Positions 7,704 to 16,484 of a stretch of 64,000 bases of DNA are shown here, one piece after another. The stretch is from UBA1563 sp037440065 (GTDB lineage: Bacteria > Bacteroidota > Ignavibacteria > Ignavibacteriales > Ignavibacteriaceae). Where the stretch lies: positions 1 to 64,000 of the forward strand of contig JBBIUV010000018.1 in assembly GCA_037440065.1 (NCBI GenBank), written 5' to 3'. The notes below the pieces were generated by a model, which saw only the letters and a program-made list of their open reading frames with translations, was not told the origin of the DNA and did not search any database. A program made the position numbers and the translations under genes. The number at the start of each line of letters is the position of its first letter. Position 1 is the first letter of the stretch.

Positions 7704-9125
7704 TCAATCTAGATACTTGCCGTATCCTTTCTCAATTGTTATTCCCGCCATGTCGCTATAAATAATTTTTCCGCGAAGGACTGTTAGTACAACTTTTCCA
7801 TTGAAGATTTCATTATCAAACGGAGAAGTTTCTCCCTTTGATAATAATTGATCTGTTTCAAACTTCCATGAAATATTTGGATTAATAATTGCAAAATCAG
7901 CATCACTTCCAACTAGTAAACTCCCTTTTTGTGGATAGAGATTAAAACGTTTTGCGGCATTTGTTGAAACAACTTCGGTAAATCTTTTAACCGAAAGTTT
8001 TTTCTTTTTATATCCTTCAGAAAAAATAACCGGAATTAGTGTTTGCACTCCAGGAATTCCGCCATAATCTTTCCAAAATGAACCGGTTTGTTTCTCGTTC
8101 AACGGTGCTGGCGCATGATCTGATGCGACAAAAGCACAACTTCCATTTTCCAAATATTTCCAAAGTTCATCTTGATCTTTTTTTGATTTTACAACCGGCG
8201 CAGTTTTTAATTCTGAACCTTTCGTTTTAAAATCATCCTGTGTAAAATGTAAATAATGAGGACATGTTTCATAAGTTATGTTGAACTCATCATCTAATTG
8301 ATCTACAAGTTCTGCGGCTTCCGATGAAGCCACATGAACGATATGTAGATTTCCGTTAACTCTTTTTGCGATTTCAATCGCGTTTGCAACTGCTGTTATT
8401 TCTGCTTGTACTGGGCGTGAATTACAATAGCGTAAATAATCATCTTTATCATTTTCATGAAGTTCGGTCATTACGGCAACAACTTCGCTATCTTCTGCAT
8501 GAAGCAACAACGGTAGATTTAATTCTTTGGCCTTTTTCAATATTGCTTCAAATTGAAGAAGGGAGACTTGTGGAAAAGTTTTCATTCCCGAAACAAAATA
8601 GGTTTTGAAAGCTCTCACTTTTTTTTCAGCAAGTTCTTTCATCGATTTTTCATACGCTTCGAAGTTACTTGCGCAAACGCCGCCGTACAATCCAAAATCG
8701 ACTACCGATTCATTTTTAATTGCGGCAAATTTTTCATCAAAGTTTTTGCCGTTGGTAACGGGAGGAATTGACGTGCAAGGCATATCTATAACTGTTGTAA
8801 TGCCTCCGCCTGCTGCCGACATACTTCCGTGATAAAAATCTTCACGATGTGTAAACCCCGGAGTATCGAAATGAACGTGCGGATCGATTCCCCCGGGAAT
8901 AGTGATCATTCCTTCGCAATCCAAAATATATTTTTCCGGCTCTGCGTTTATCTTCTCAATTTTTGTTCGATCAAGTTCTGAGAGTTTAACGGTGATTTTA
9001 TTTTCAATTGAAATGGTTCTGGAGAATTCTTCTTTAACCGCAGTTATTCTTTCATCAAAAAGAAAATCAACAAGTTTTTCTTCTCCTGTTAATTCATCAT
9101 ATATGTAGCAGTCTTTCAGCAGCAT
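7704..9125 (-). CDS. Allantoinase/hydantoinase-type cyclic amidohydrolase
   Basis: A 473-residue metal-dependent hydrolase that should open a cyclic ureide or amide ring such as allantoin. The binuclear-centre residues are all present: HVH at 83-85, the lysine to be carbamylated K174 (AFKTYF), H209 (LLHAED), H264 (HIVH) and D336 (SDHAP). Allantoinase is favoured by PGFTHREDF and the GGITTVIDMP block, and by its place at the end of a purine operon; dihydropyrimidinase or hydantoinase is the alternative. Residues about 32-66 form an extra charged segment in the N-terminal beta domain. Its ATG shares a base with the stop of the upstream molybdenum hydroxylase gene (TAATG), so it is translationally coupled. 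Confidence 0.85.
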   Translation of the reverse strand: MLLKDCYIYDELTGEEKLVDFLFDERITAVKEEFSRTISIENKITVKLSELDRTKIEKINAEPEKYILDCEGMITIPGGIDPHVHFDTPGFTHREDFYHGSMSAAGGGITTVIDMPCTSIPPVTNGKNFDEKFAAIKNESVVDFGLYGGVCASNFEAYEKSMKELAEKKVRAFKTYFVSGMKTFPQVSLLQFEAILKKAKELNLPLLLHAEDSEVVAVMTELHENDKDDYLRYCNSRPVQAEITAVANAIEIAKRVNGNLHIVHVASSEAAELVDQLDDEFNITYETCPHYLHFTQDDFKTKGSELKTAPVVKSKKDQDELWKYLENGSCAFVASDHAPAPLNEKQTGSFWKDYGGIPGVQTLIPVIFSEGYKKKKLSVKRFTEVVSTNAAKRFNLYPQKGSLLVGSDADFAIINPNISWKFETDQLLSKGETSPFDNEIFNGKVVLTVLRGKIIYSDMAGITIEKGYGKYLD

Positions 9126-11455
9126 TATTTTTCAGAAAGAACTTTTAAAACATACTCTGGTGCAAACGGACCGCTATGTAGTCGTTTTCCGGTTGCATTG
9201 TAAAACGCGTTCGCAATTCCTGGTAATGCACCGTTAATGTTTATTTCCGAAATGGATTTCGCACCGTATGGGCCGGTCTCTTCGTATGATTTTATCAACT
9301 TCACTTTTATCGGAGGAATATCAAATGCTGTGTACACACCGTATTTTCCGAATGTATCGTTCAACATTTTTCCATGCGGAGAGAAATAATAATTTTCAAA
9401 AAGTGCATACGATAAACCGTTTACGATTGCTCCTTCAACTTGACCTTCAGCGGTAACCGGATTTATCGGCGTTCCGCAATCAACGGTTGCGGTGTAATTC
9501 AACACTTTCATAATTCCGGTGAACGTATCAACTTCGATTTCAATAAAATGAACGGCAAACGGTGGTGGAGATTTCGGCGAAATGTGCGAAGCCGTTGCTT
9601 GGATTTGAAATTGATTTTTCTGGTACAAACTGTATTGACATATCTCTGCAAATGAAATTTCTTCATTTACATTTTCTTTTGCAATAACTCTGCTGTCATT
9701 TAATTCAACTTCTTCAGTTGAAAGTGATAGCATTTCAGCTCCGACTTTCAGAATTTGTTTTTTAATTTCTTCCGCGCATTTTCTAACTGCTTGCCCCGAA
9801 AGATAGGTTGTTGAAGATGCATAGGCGCCTGTATCGAAAGGGGTGAAATCGGTATCGGAAGAATAAACAATAAAACTTTCCACCGGTGTATTAAGTACTT
9901 CGGAAGCGATTTGTGCGAGAACCGTATCGGAGCCTGTTCCCAAATCTGTTGCACCGACATTTAGATTAAATGAACCGTCGTCATTCATTTTTATATATGC
10001 GGATGCCATATCAATTTCCGGAATAGCCGAACCTTGCATCATTGCAACCATTCCGATTCCTCGTTTCAATCTTTTCCCTTTATTGAAATCGGAATTAGGC
10101 CCGTACAATTTTTTTTTCGCATACCAATCAGAAAGTTTTGCGCCTTCATCAAGACATTCGACCAGCGAAGTTGAACCGATGTTCATTGCCACACCTTCTT
10201 TCCCTTCGCCCAAAGCCTGAAAAATCGCAGAGGTTTCGCCCGACTTGATGCACCATTTTTTATAGTACTCAACAACATCAAGTCCGCAATTTTCGCAAAT
10301 TATGTCAATCGCTTGGGCGTAAGCTGGATAAGATTCTGTCGCACCGTAACCGCGATATGCGCCGCCAACCGGAAGATTCGTGTAAACGCCCATTCCGGTA
10401 AATCTTAGATTTTCAATTTTGTTTAGCAGTGGTAAAGTTTTTGATCCGGCGTTTGCAAGCACTGTTAGTGCGTGTGAACCGTATCCACCTGCATTTTCAA
10501 GCGCATCAAGGTGAAGCGCGTTTATTGTTCCATCAGGTTCATAACCGACAGAAACTTTGGTTTGGTATTCATGTCGACAACGTGTTGATTTAAAAACTTC
10601 TCTTCTTGAATAAACTAATTTTGCAGGACGTTTTGTTCGCCATGTCATTAACGCAACAATCGGTTCTAACAAAATTTCCTGTTTACCACCGAATCCGCCG
10701 CCGAGTCTCGGCTTGATTACTCGGATTTTCGAAACAGGTATTTCCGCAACGTGAGAAACAATTCTTCTTACGTGAAACGGAACTTGTGTTGTCGAGATAA
10801 TGACAAGTCTTCCCCTAACATCAAGATATGAAACTGAAGCATGAGGTTCTATCGCGCAGTGTGACCCGTAGGAACAGTAAAAATCGAGTTCAACTTTTCG
10901 TGAAGACTTTTTAAATGCTGAATCAAAGTCACCCACATTAGCCTCAACTTTAGAAGCGATATTTTTCTTAGCATCGTAAAAAACGGGAATCTTCGGGAAA
11001 GCTCCATCATCTTTGTGAATAATAATAGGCGAACCTTCTGATTTTGTCAAATTCAAAATTGGTTTTAATTCTTTATAGGTTACTTTTATTTTCTTTAAAG
11101 CAGCATCAGCAATTTCTTTTGATTCCGCTGCCACCGCGCAAACATTGTCGCCAACAAACCGCATCGTTCTTCCAAACAGCATTGTATCATACGGTGATGG
11201 TTCTGGATAGCCTTGTCCGGCGGTTGTATACAAAATTTGATTCACATTTTTATAAGAAAGAATTTCAACAACACCGTGCATTTTTCTTGCTTCCGAATCA
11301 TCTATTTCTACAATTTTTGCGTAAGCATATCCTGAATGCAGAACTGAAACGCAAAGCATGTTGTCAAAAGAAAAATCATCTGTGTATTTTTCTTCACCGG
11401 TAACTAAAGCCAAGCCGTCAATTTTTTCAATAGGTTGATTTACATACTTAAACAT
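9125..11455 (-). CDS. Molybdenum hydroxylase large subunit (three-subunit enzyme)
   Basis: The 776-residue molybdopterin-binding subunit of a xanthine-dehydrogenase-family enzyme. The N-terminal a/b-hammerhead domain (about 1-130) is followed by the cofactor domain with LGGGFGGKQ at 251-259, GGAYRGYGATES, GTDLG-type dinucleotide contacts, and near the C-terminus GAKSISE with the expected catalytic glutamate. Residue 259 is Gln where true xanthine dehydrogenases have Glu, so the substrate may not be xanthine. It works with the FeS and FAD subunits encoded just upstream (gap of 14 bases). Purine hydroxylation is inferred from the operon. Confidence 0.88.
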   Translation of the reverse strand: MFKYVNQPIEKIDGLALVTGEEKYTDDFSFDNMLCVSVLHSGYAYAKIVEIDDSEARKMHGVVEILSYKNVNQILYTTAGQGYPEPSPYDTMLFGRTMRFVGDNVCAVAAESKEIADAALKKIKVTYKELKPILNLTKSEGSPIIIHKDDGAFPKIPVFYDAKKNIASKVEANVGDFDSAFKKSSRKVELDFYCSYGSHCAIEPHASVSYLDVRGRLVIISTTQVPFHVRRIVSHVAEIPVSKIRVIKPRLGGGFGGKQEILLEPIVALMTWRTKRPAKLVYSRREVFKSTRCRHEYQTKVSVGYEPDGTINALHLDALENAGGYGSHALTVLANAGSKTLPLLNKIENLRFTGMGVYTNLPVGGAYRGYGATESYPAYAQAIDIICENCGLDVVEYYKKWCIKSGETSAIFQALGEGKEGVAMNIGSTSLVECLDEGAKLSDWYAKKKLYGPNSDFNKGKRLKRGIGMVAMMQGSAIPEIDMASAYIKMNDDGSFNLNVGATDLGTGSDTVLAQIASEVLNTPVESFIVYSSDTDFTPFDTGAYASSTTYLSGQAVRKCAEEIKKQILKVGAEMLSLSTEEVELNDSRVIAKENVNEEISFAEICQYSLYQKNQFQIQATASHISPKSPPPFAVHFIEIEVDTFTGIMKVLNYTATVDCGTPINPVTAEGQVEGAIVNGLSYALFENYYFSPHGKMLNDTFGKYGVYTAFDIPPIKVKLIKSYEETGPYGAKSISEININGALPGIANAFYNATGKRLHSGPFAPEYVLKVLSEK

Positions 11456-11469
11456 AGTTACTCCATTTC

Positions 11470-11937
11470 CTAATTGTTTGCATGCAATTTTCGGGCAGTC
11501 AACTCAACAGCGTCGACAATTTTTACATATCCGGTACAGCGGCACAAATTACCGTCGAGTGCAACAAGAATCTCATCACGCGATGGATTTGGATTTTCTT
11601 TCAATAAACTGTAAGACGCAAGCACCATTCCCGGTGAACAAAATCCGCATTGATCGGCTCCGGCCGCAACAAAAGATTTTTGTAAAAGATGCGGTGTATA
11701 AAGCGTTCCGATTCCCTTTACGGTGGTAATCTCTTTTTCTTGAACGCTCATTGCAAGCACCTGGCATGAATTGACTGGTTTTCCATCCAGCAGCACTGTA
11801 CATGAACCACACTCACCTTCGTTGCAACCGCATTTTACTTCGGTGAAATTGTTATTACGCAAAACGTGAAGCAGAGTTTCGTTTGGCAAAATCTCAAGCT
11901 CTTTTGATTTGTTATTTACTTTGAATGGTAATTTCAT
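11470..11937 (-). CDS. [2Fe-2S] subunit of molybdenum hydroxylase
   Basis: A 155-residue iron-sulfur subunit that passes electrons from the molybdenum site to FAD. The N-terminal plant-ferredoxin-type cluster uses C38, C43, C46 and C58 (GCNEGECGSC and NSC). The C-terminal cluster uses QCGFCSPGM and CRCTGY. Length and motif order are those of the small subunits of three-part enzymes such as E. coli XdhC. It overlaps the end of the FAD-subunit gene by four bases, which indicates coupled translation. Confidence 0.93.
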   Translation of the reverse strand: MKLPFKVNNKSKELEILPNETLLHVLRNNNFTEVKCGCNEGECGSCTVLLDGKPVNSCQVLAMSVQEKEITTVKGIGTLYTPHLLQKSFVAAGADQCGFCSPGMVLASYSLLKENPNPSRDEILVALDGNLCRCTGYVKIVDAVELTARKLHANN

Positions 11938-12758
11938 TTCAACGTTCCTTTCAACTCGTTCAGTAAATCCGTAAAAAATATTTTAGCGGTGTGCTCTTTA
12001 TATTCTGCGGAATATTTGTAATCCAAAACAAATTTCGGTGAAAAATGTTTTTCCGCTTGTTGAATGGTTTCGTCATTTAATTCTTTATCAATTAAAAAAT
12101 GTTCGGCGCGTATGCAGTGTTTGTGTCTTCCTTTTACGCCAGTAATAAAAATCCTCGCTTCGGATATTATTTTTTGTTTTATTCGAAGCGTTACCGCAAC
12201 GGTGAACAGTGGATATTCAAATCTAATAAGCGCAAATCTTTTTACGGCTCCAATAACATGCGGATCATCTTCAAGAATTATTCTCTTGATAAGATGTTTG
12301 GTTTTGATTACCCCGGCATCAAGATATTCTTCAAGTGAAATGATTTTATCATGTTTGTCAACGATTTCAATTTGTGCGTTCAACGTAAGAAGCGGCGCGT
12401 ATAAACTTGACCAGATTGGAAAATCTTTTAAAGAACCACCGATCGTAATTCGATTACGGAGTGGAGTTGAAGCTGCTTCAGACAATGCTTTTGCCAGCAT
12501 CGAAAGTTTTTTTGTTTTTACTGAATAGCGAATTATATCATCATAAGTAGACGCGGCGCCAATACTTATATGTTTATCTGTGTGATGAATGAAATTTAAA
12601 TTTAATTTTCCAATATCTACCAAACCTTTAATGGATTTTGGTGAAGTTTTCAAAATTCGTGTTCCACCACCGTGGAGAATTACTCCCTGGTGAGCAATCA
12701 GTTTTACCGCTTCATCAACGGTATGGGGGAAAAACCACTCAAGATTTTGATTCAACAT
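11934..12758 (-). CDS. FAD-binding subunit of molybdenum hydroxylase
   Basis: A 274-residue flavoprotein subunit of the CoxM/XdhB type. The first FAD motif is visible as LHGGGTRIL (about 28-36) and the second as RNRITIGGSLKDFP. In most family members that second motif reads TVGGN with an acidic residue later in the loop; here Asn is replaced by Ser and the loop is KDFPIW, so flavin contacts may differ. It is the first gene of the three-subunit set and is followed in order by the FeS and molybdenum subunits. Confidence 0.87.
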   Translation of the reverse strand: MLNQNLEWFFPHTVDEAVKLIAHQGVILHGGGTRILKTSPKSIKGLVDIGKLNLNFIHHTDKHISIGAASTYDDIIRYSVKTKKLSMLAKALSEAASTPLRNRITIGGSLKDFPIWSSLYAPLLTLNAQIEIVDKHDKIISLEEYLDAGVIKTKHLIKRIILEDDPHVIGAVKRFALIRFEYPLFTVAVTLRIKQKIISEARIFITGVKGRHKHCIRAEHFLIDKELNDETIQQAEKHFSPKFVLDYKYSAEYKEHTAKIFFTDLLNELKGTLK

Positions 12759-12813
12759 AGTTTTTGCTTTCTACTTACTTAAATATCTTGCCCAAGAAAA
12801 AATCTAAATGAAG

Positions 12814-14172
12814 TTAATTTTTTGAATTGTATAATTTTTTTGAAATTTCATTTCCCTTGCGGATGATTAGTTCCTCGTTCTCTCCAACAAGTTTTCCGTT
12901 TTCAACAACAACTTTTCCGTTTACGATTGTGTATTCGGTTTGATGAGAAATACCGGAGAACAATAATGCCGCAAGCGGATCAGATAAACTTCCGACATAT
13001 TCTAATTTATTAATATTGAAGACGGCGAGATCGGCGAGATAGTTCTCTTTTATTTTTCCGGTTTTGGAATAGCCTAGAATATTTGCGCCTCCCTGGATTC
13101 CAAGAGTAAATGCTTGTTTTGCGGTAAGAGCGTTTGCTCCATATTTTACTCGTTGAAGCAGCATCGTGTTTCGGATTTCACCTAGCATATCGGAAGAATC
13201 ATTCGAGGCAGAACCGTCAACTGCAATTCCTACATTTATGTTTTGCGCAATCATTTCGGTAACGCGGCATATCCCGGAACCAAGTCGCATGTTAGATGAA
13301 GGACAATGCGCAATCGATGTTTTAGTTGCTGCTAATGTTTTCAATTCGTCATCGTTAAAGAAAATCCCGTGCGCATAAAAAACATCTTCACCAATAAACT
13401 CAACTTCTTCCATCAACGCAAGCGGTCGCTTCCCGTGAATCGAAATACAATAATCGTCTTCATCACTTGTCTCGGCAAGATGTGTATGCAATCTTACGTT
13501 ATGTTCACGTGCAAGCCGCGCCGTATCTCTCATATTTTCTTTTGTAACGGAAAATGGAGAACAGGGAGCCAAGACAATCTTTTTCATCGAGTCTTCGGAT
13601 GCGTCATGATATTGTTGAATAACGCGCAAACTATCTTCAAGGATCTTTTGTTCGGTTTGTACAACTGAATCGGGTGGTAAGCCGCCATTCTTTTTACTTA
13701 ACGACATCGAGCCCCGAGTTGGTGAAATACGCATTCCTAATTTATCCGCCGCTGAAAATTGTATTCCCATCAAATCAGCGGTGAAGGTGTTGGGATAAAG
13801 ATAGTGGTGGTCGGTTGAAAGTGTACATCCGGTTTTAAGAAGCTCTCCCATAGCTATTAACGATGAATAATAAACAGCTTCTTCGTCAATATTTTTCCAG
13901 ATCTCATAAAGATAGATAAGCCAGTCGAACAGTTTTGCGTTTTGTACCGCTGGTAAATTTCTTGTTAGGGTTTGATAGAAATGGTGGTGTGTATTTACGA
14001 GTCCGGGAATAACTACGCAGGTTGAGCAATCAAGAATCTGATGAGCGTCTGTTGGTGAAATATTCTTTTCAATTCTTATTATTCGGTTGTTCTCTATAAG
14101 AATATCATAACCAGAAAACTTTCTATCATCATCAAACGTTTCTATGTGAAAACAATTTTTTAAAAGCAGCAT
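12814..14172 (-). CDS. 8-oxoguanine deaminase-like amidohydrolase
   Basis: A 452-residue cytoplasmic amidohydrolase that probably removes the amino group of a purine. Metal ligands are H62 and H64 (THHHF), H231 (HTHLAET, with catalytic E234) and D319 (VDGSASND); H268 lies in YAHGI. The strings HHHFYQTLTR, LAETSDEDDYC and DGSASND are those I associate with 8-oxoguanine deaminases, which yield urate. Related guanine deaminase, SsnA or triazine hydrolases are alternatives. AAGG lies five bases before the ATG. It sits between the two molybdenum hydroxylase sets, in keeping with a role in purine breakdown. Confidence 0.85.
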   Translation of the reverse strand: MLLLKNCFHIETFDDDRKFSGYDILIENNRIIRIEKNISPTDAHQILDCSTCVVIPGLVNTHHHFYQTLTRNLPAVQNAKLFDWLIYLYEIWKNIDEEAVYYSSLIAMGELLKTGCTLSTDHHYLYPNTFTADLMGIQFSAADKLGMRISPTRGSMSLSKKNGGLPPDSVVQTEQKILEDSLRVIQQYHDASEDSMKKIVLAPCSPFSVTKENMRDTARLAREHNVRLHTHLAETSDEDDYCISIHGKRPLALMEEVEFIGEDVFYAHGIFFNDDELKTLAATKTSIAHCPSSNMRLGSGICRVTEMIAQNINVGIAVDGSASNDSSDMLGEIRNTMLLQRVKYGANALTAKQAFTLGIQGGANILGYSKTGKIKENYLADLAVFNINKLEYVGSLSDPLAALLFSGISHQTEYTIVNGKVVVENGKLVGENEELIIRKGNEISKKLYNSKN

Positions 14173-14228
14173 AAAACCTTAAATCTCTTTATTCAAAAAT
14201 AAACAATGCTTGGTAATAATTGTAAGGA

Positions 14229-16484
14229 TTACTCTTTATAAAGACCGAGTAAAACCTTTTCCGGTGTGAGCGGAGCAAAAAATTGAAATTCTTTTTCGGG
14301 TCGAAAAGCTTTCATAGCGTTTTGAATGGCGAAGAATGTACCGATGCCGTACATCAGCGGTGGTTCTCCAATCGCTTTTGAATTAAAAATACCGAGTGGA
14401 TTTTCAGAGTTCTCCAAAAAGTGAACTTCAATTTCTTTTGGTGCGGAATGAATATCGGGAACTTTATAAGTTGAAAGTGCATCGGTGAGCAATTTTCCTT
14501 CAGAATTGTAAATAACTTCTTCCATCGTCATCCAGCCGATGCCTTGCATTATCGCACCTTCGGCTTGTCCTCGGTCTATCACGTTTGCAAAACTTTTTCC
14601 GAAATCATGCACAGCTTTAACAGAATCAACAACATATGTTCCACGTAAACAATCGACAGTTACTTCAACAACTGCGGTTCCAAATGAATAATACGCAAAA
14701 GCATTTCCTTTGTTTTTATCTTTGTCGAAAAATATTCCGGGAACAGCATAGTGCGCATGAGCTGACAGATTTACTCGTTTGAAAAATGCTCTCTGAATGA
14801 GTTCATTCCAACTCAAATCAACCTTATTCCCATCGCAGAAGATTAATCCATCCTTAAATTCAATTTTATTTGATGCTGAGAAACCGAATTCATTTTTTAC
14901 AAATTCGACCAACCGACCAACTAAATTTTTACACGCAAGCTCCGTTGCTTTCCCGTTAAGATCGGCGGCACTGCTGGCGGCGGTCGGCGAGGTGTTTGCA
15001 ACTCGTGTGGTATTCGTTGTTTCAATTTTGATTTTCGATTTATCAATTGAAAATATTTCCGCGGCGACTAATCGAATTTTTTCGTTCACTCCTTGACCCA
15101 TCTCAACAGCGGCAGTGCTTATTCCAACGCTTCCATCCGAATAAATATGAACCAGAGCGCTAGCCTGATTCATAAATGTATTGGTGAATGAAATTCCAAA
15201 ACAGATCGGTATGCAGGCAAAGCCTTTTTTGTTAAGCTTGTTTTCAAGATTAAATATTTCGACATTCTTTTTTATTTCACCAAACTTGAATTTTTCTTTT
15301 GCTTCATTCCAGCAAGCTCTGGCTTTTGAATTTTCTGCCAACTGTCCGTAATGAAATTCGTCCCCTTCTTTTAAAAGATTTTTTTCTTGAATAACCGATG
15401 CATCAATGCCCATTTGCTTTGCGGCTTTGTAAATCGCAGCTTCCATTGCGAACATTGCTTGTGGTCCGCCGAAACCGCGAAACGCAGTGTTGGGAGGAAG
15501 ATTCGTTCTACAGCACAAGCCGGTTGCTTTTACGTTCGGCACAAAGTAGCTGTTCGTTGCATGAAAAAGAGTGCGATCCAAAATCGGAGTTGAGAGATCA
15601 GCCGCAGCACCTGCATTTTGGAAATAGGTTACTTCGTACGCTAGAATTTTTCCTTCATTGGTTAAACCGATTTTAAAATCAATAGAATAAGGATGCCGCT
15701 TACCTGTCATTCGCATATCTTCTTGCCGCGGAAGAATTAACTTCACCGGTTTCTTTGTAACAAAAGCAGAAACAGCCGCCATCGCAGCCCACGCATTTGC
15801 TTGATCTTCTTTGCCACCGAATCCACCGCCTAATCGCATAACATCAACCTCAACTTGATGCATCGGCAAACCCAACACTTTACACGCGGCACGTTGAGTG
15901 GCAGTTGGTCCTTGCGTGGAAGAAATTATTTTGATTCCGTTTCCCTCGGTTGGGAAAGCGATTGCACCTTGTGTTTCAAGGTATAAATGTTCTTGCGCTC
16001 CGGTTTCAACCGTGCCATCAACAATTACATCGCATCGCGTCCATGCTTCATTAACATTTCCGTTAGAAAATATTCTCGGCGGAATGATCAGCATTCCTTT
16101 TGCATACGCTTCCCGCGGATCGGTAATTGGCGTGAGTTCTTCAAATTCAATTTTTATTCTTTTCTTTGCTGCTCTTGCAATGAGAAGATTTTCAGCAAGC
16201 ACAATTGCGATTGGCTGTCCGCAAAAATGAACTTCATTCTCGGCAAGCAATGGTTCGTCTTGAATAATCCCGCCAATTTGATTTTGCCCCGGAATATCTT
16301 TAGCGATAATGATTTTTTTTACACCCGGATATTTATAAGCTTCCGAAACATCAATTGAAAGAATTTTTCCATGCGCTATTGAAGAGTCAAAAACGGAAGC
16401 GAATAGCGTTCCTTCAGGGAGAAGAAAATCATCTGCAAACATTGATTCACCGCGCACATGCCTGGTTGTATCGTAATTTTTCAT
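14229..16484 (-). CDS. xdhB: Xanthine dehydrogenase molybdopterin-binding subunit
   Basis: A 751-residue catalytic subunit that hydroxylates hypoxanthine and xanthine towards urate. Unlike the other large subunit in this operon it keeps the classic xanthine dehydrogenase pocket: GGGFGGKE with E226, TAFRGFGG with R336, and SKAIGEPPL near residue 709 carrying the base-catalytic glutamate. The length matches bacterial XdhB of the two-subunit type. It overlaps the small-subunit gene by four bases (ATGA) and has a strong GGAGG four bases before its start. No XdhC cofactor-insertion chaperone is seen in the window. Confidence 0.94.
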   Translation of the reverse strand: MKNYDTTRHVRGESMFADDFLLPEGTLFASVFDSSIAHGKILSIDVSEAYKYPGVKKIIIAKDIPGQNQIGGIIQDEPLLAENEVHFCGQPIAIVLAENLLIARAAKKRIKIEFEELTPITDPREAYAKGMLIIPPRIFSNGNVNEAWTRCDVIVDGTVETGAQEHLYLETQGAIAFPTEGNGIKIISSTQGPTATQRAACKVLGLPMHQVEVDVMRLGGGFGGKEDQANAWAAMAAVSAFVTKKPVKLILPRQEDMRMTGKRHPYSIDFKIGLTNEGKILAYEVTYFQNAGAAADLSTPILDRTLFHATNSYFVPNVKATGLCCRTNLPPNTAFRGFGGPQAMFAMEAAIYKAAKQMGIDASVIQEKNLLKEGDEFHYGQLAENSKARACWNEAKEKFKFGEIKKNVEIFNLENKLNKKGFACIPICFGISFTNTFMNQASALVHIYSDGSVGISTAAVEMGQGVNEKIRLVAAEIFSIDKSKIKIETTNTTRVANTSPTAASSAADLNGKATELACKNLVGRLVEFVKNEFGFSASNKIEFKDGLIFCDGNKVDLSWNELIQRAFFKRVNLSAHAHYAVPGIFFDKDKNKGNAFAYYSFGTAVVEVTVDCLRGTYVVDSVKAVHDFGKSFANVIDRGQAEGAIMQGIGWMTMEEVIYNSEGKLLTDALSTYKVPDIHSAPKEIEVHFLENSENPLGIFNSKAIGEPPLMYGIGTFFAIQNAMKAFRPEKEFQFFAPLTPEKVLLGLYKE

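Noticed and set aside
12814..14172. Atrazine/hydroxydechloroatrazine hydrolase as the product
   Set aside because: The same family name is often given automatically, but the HHHFYQTLTR and DGSASND blocks and the purine operon favour 8-oxoguanine deaminase.
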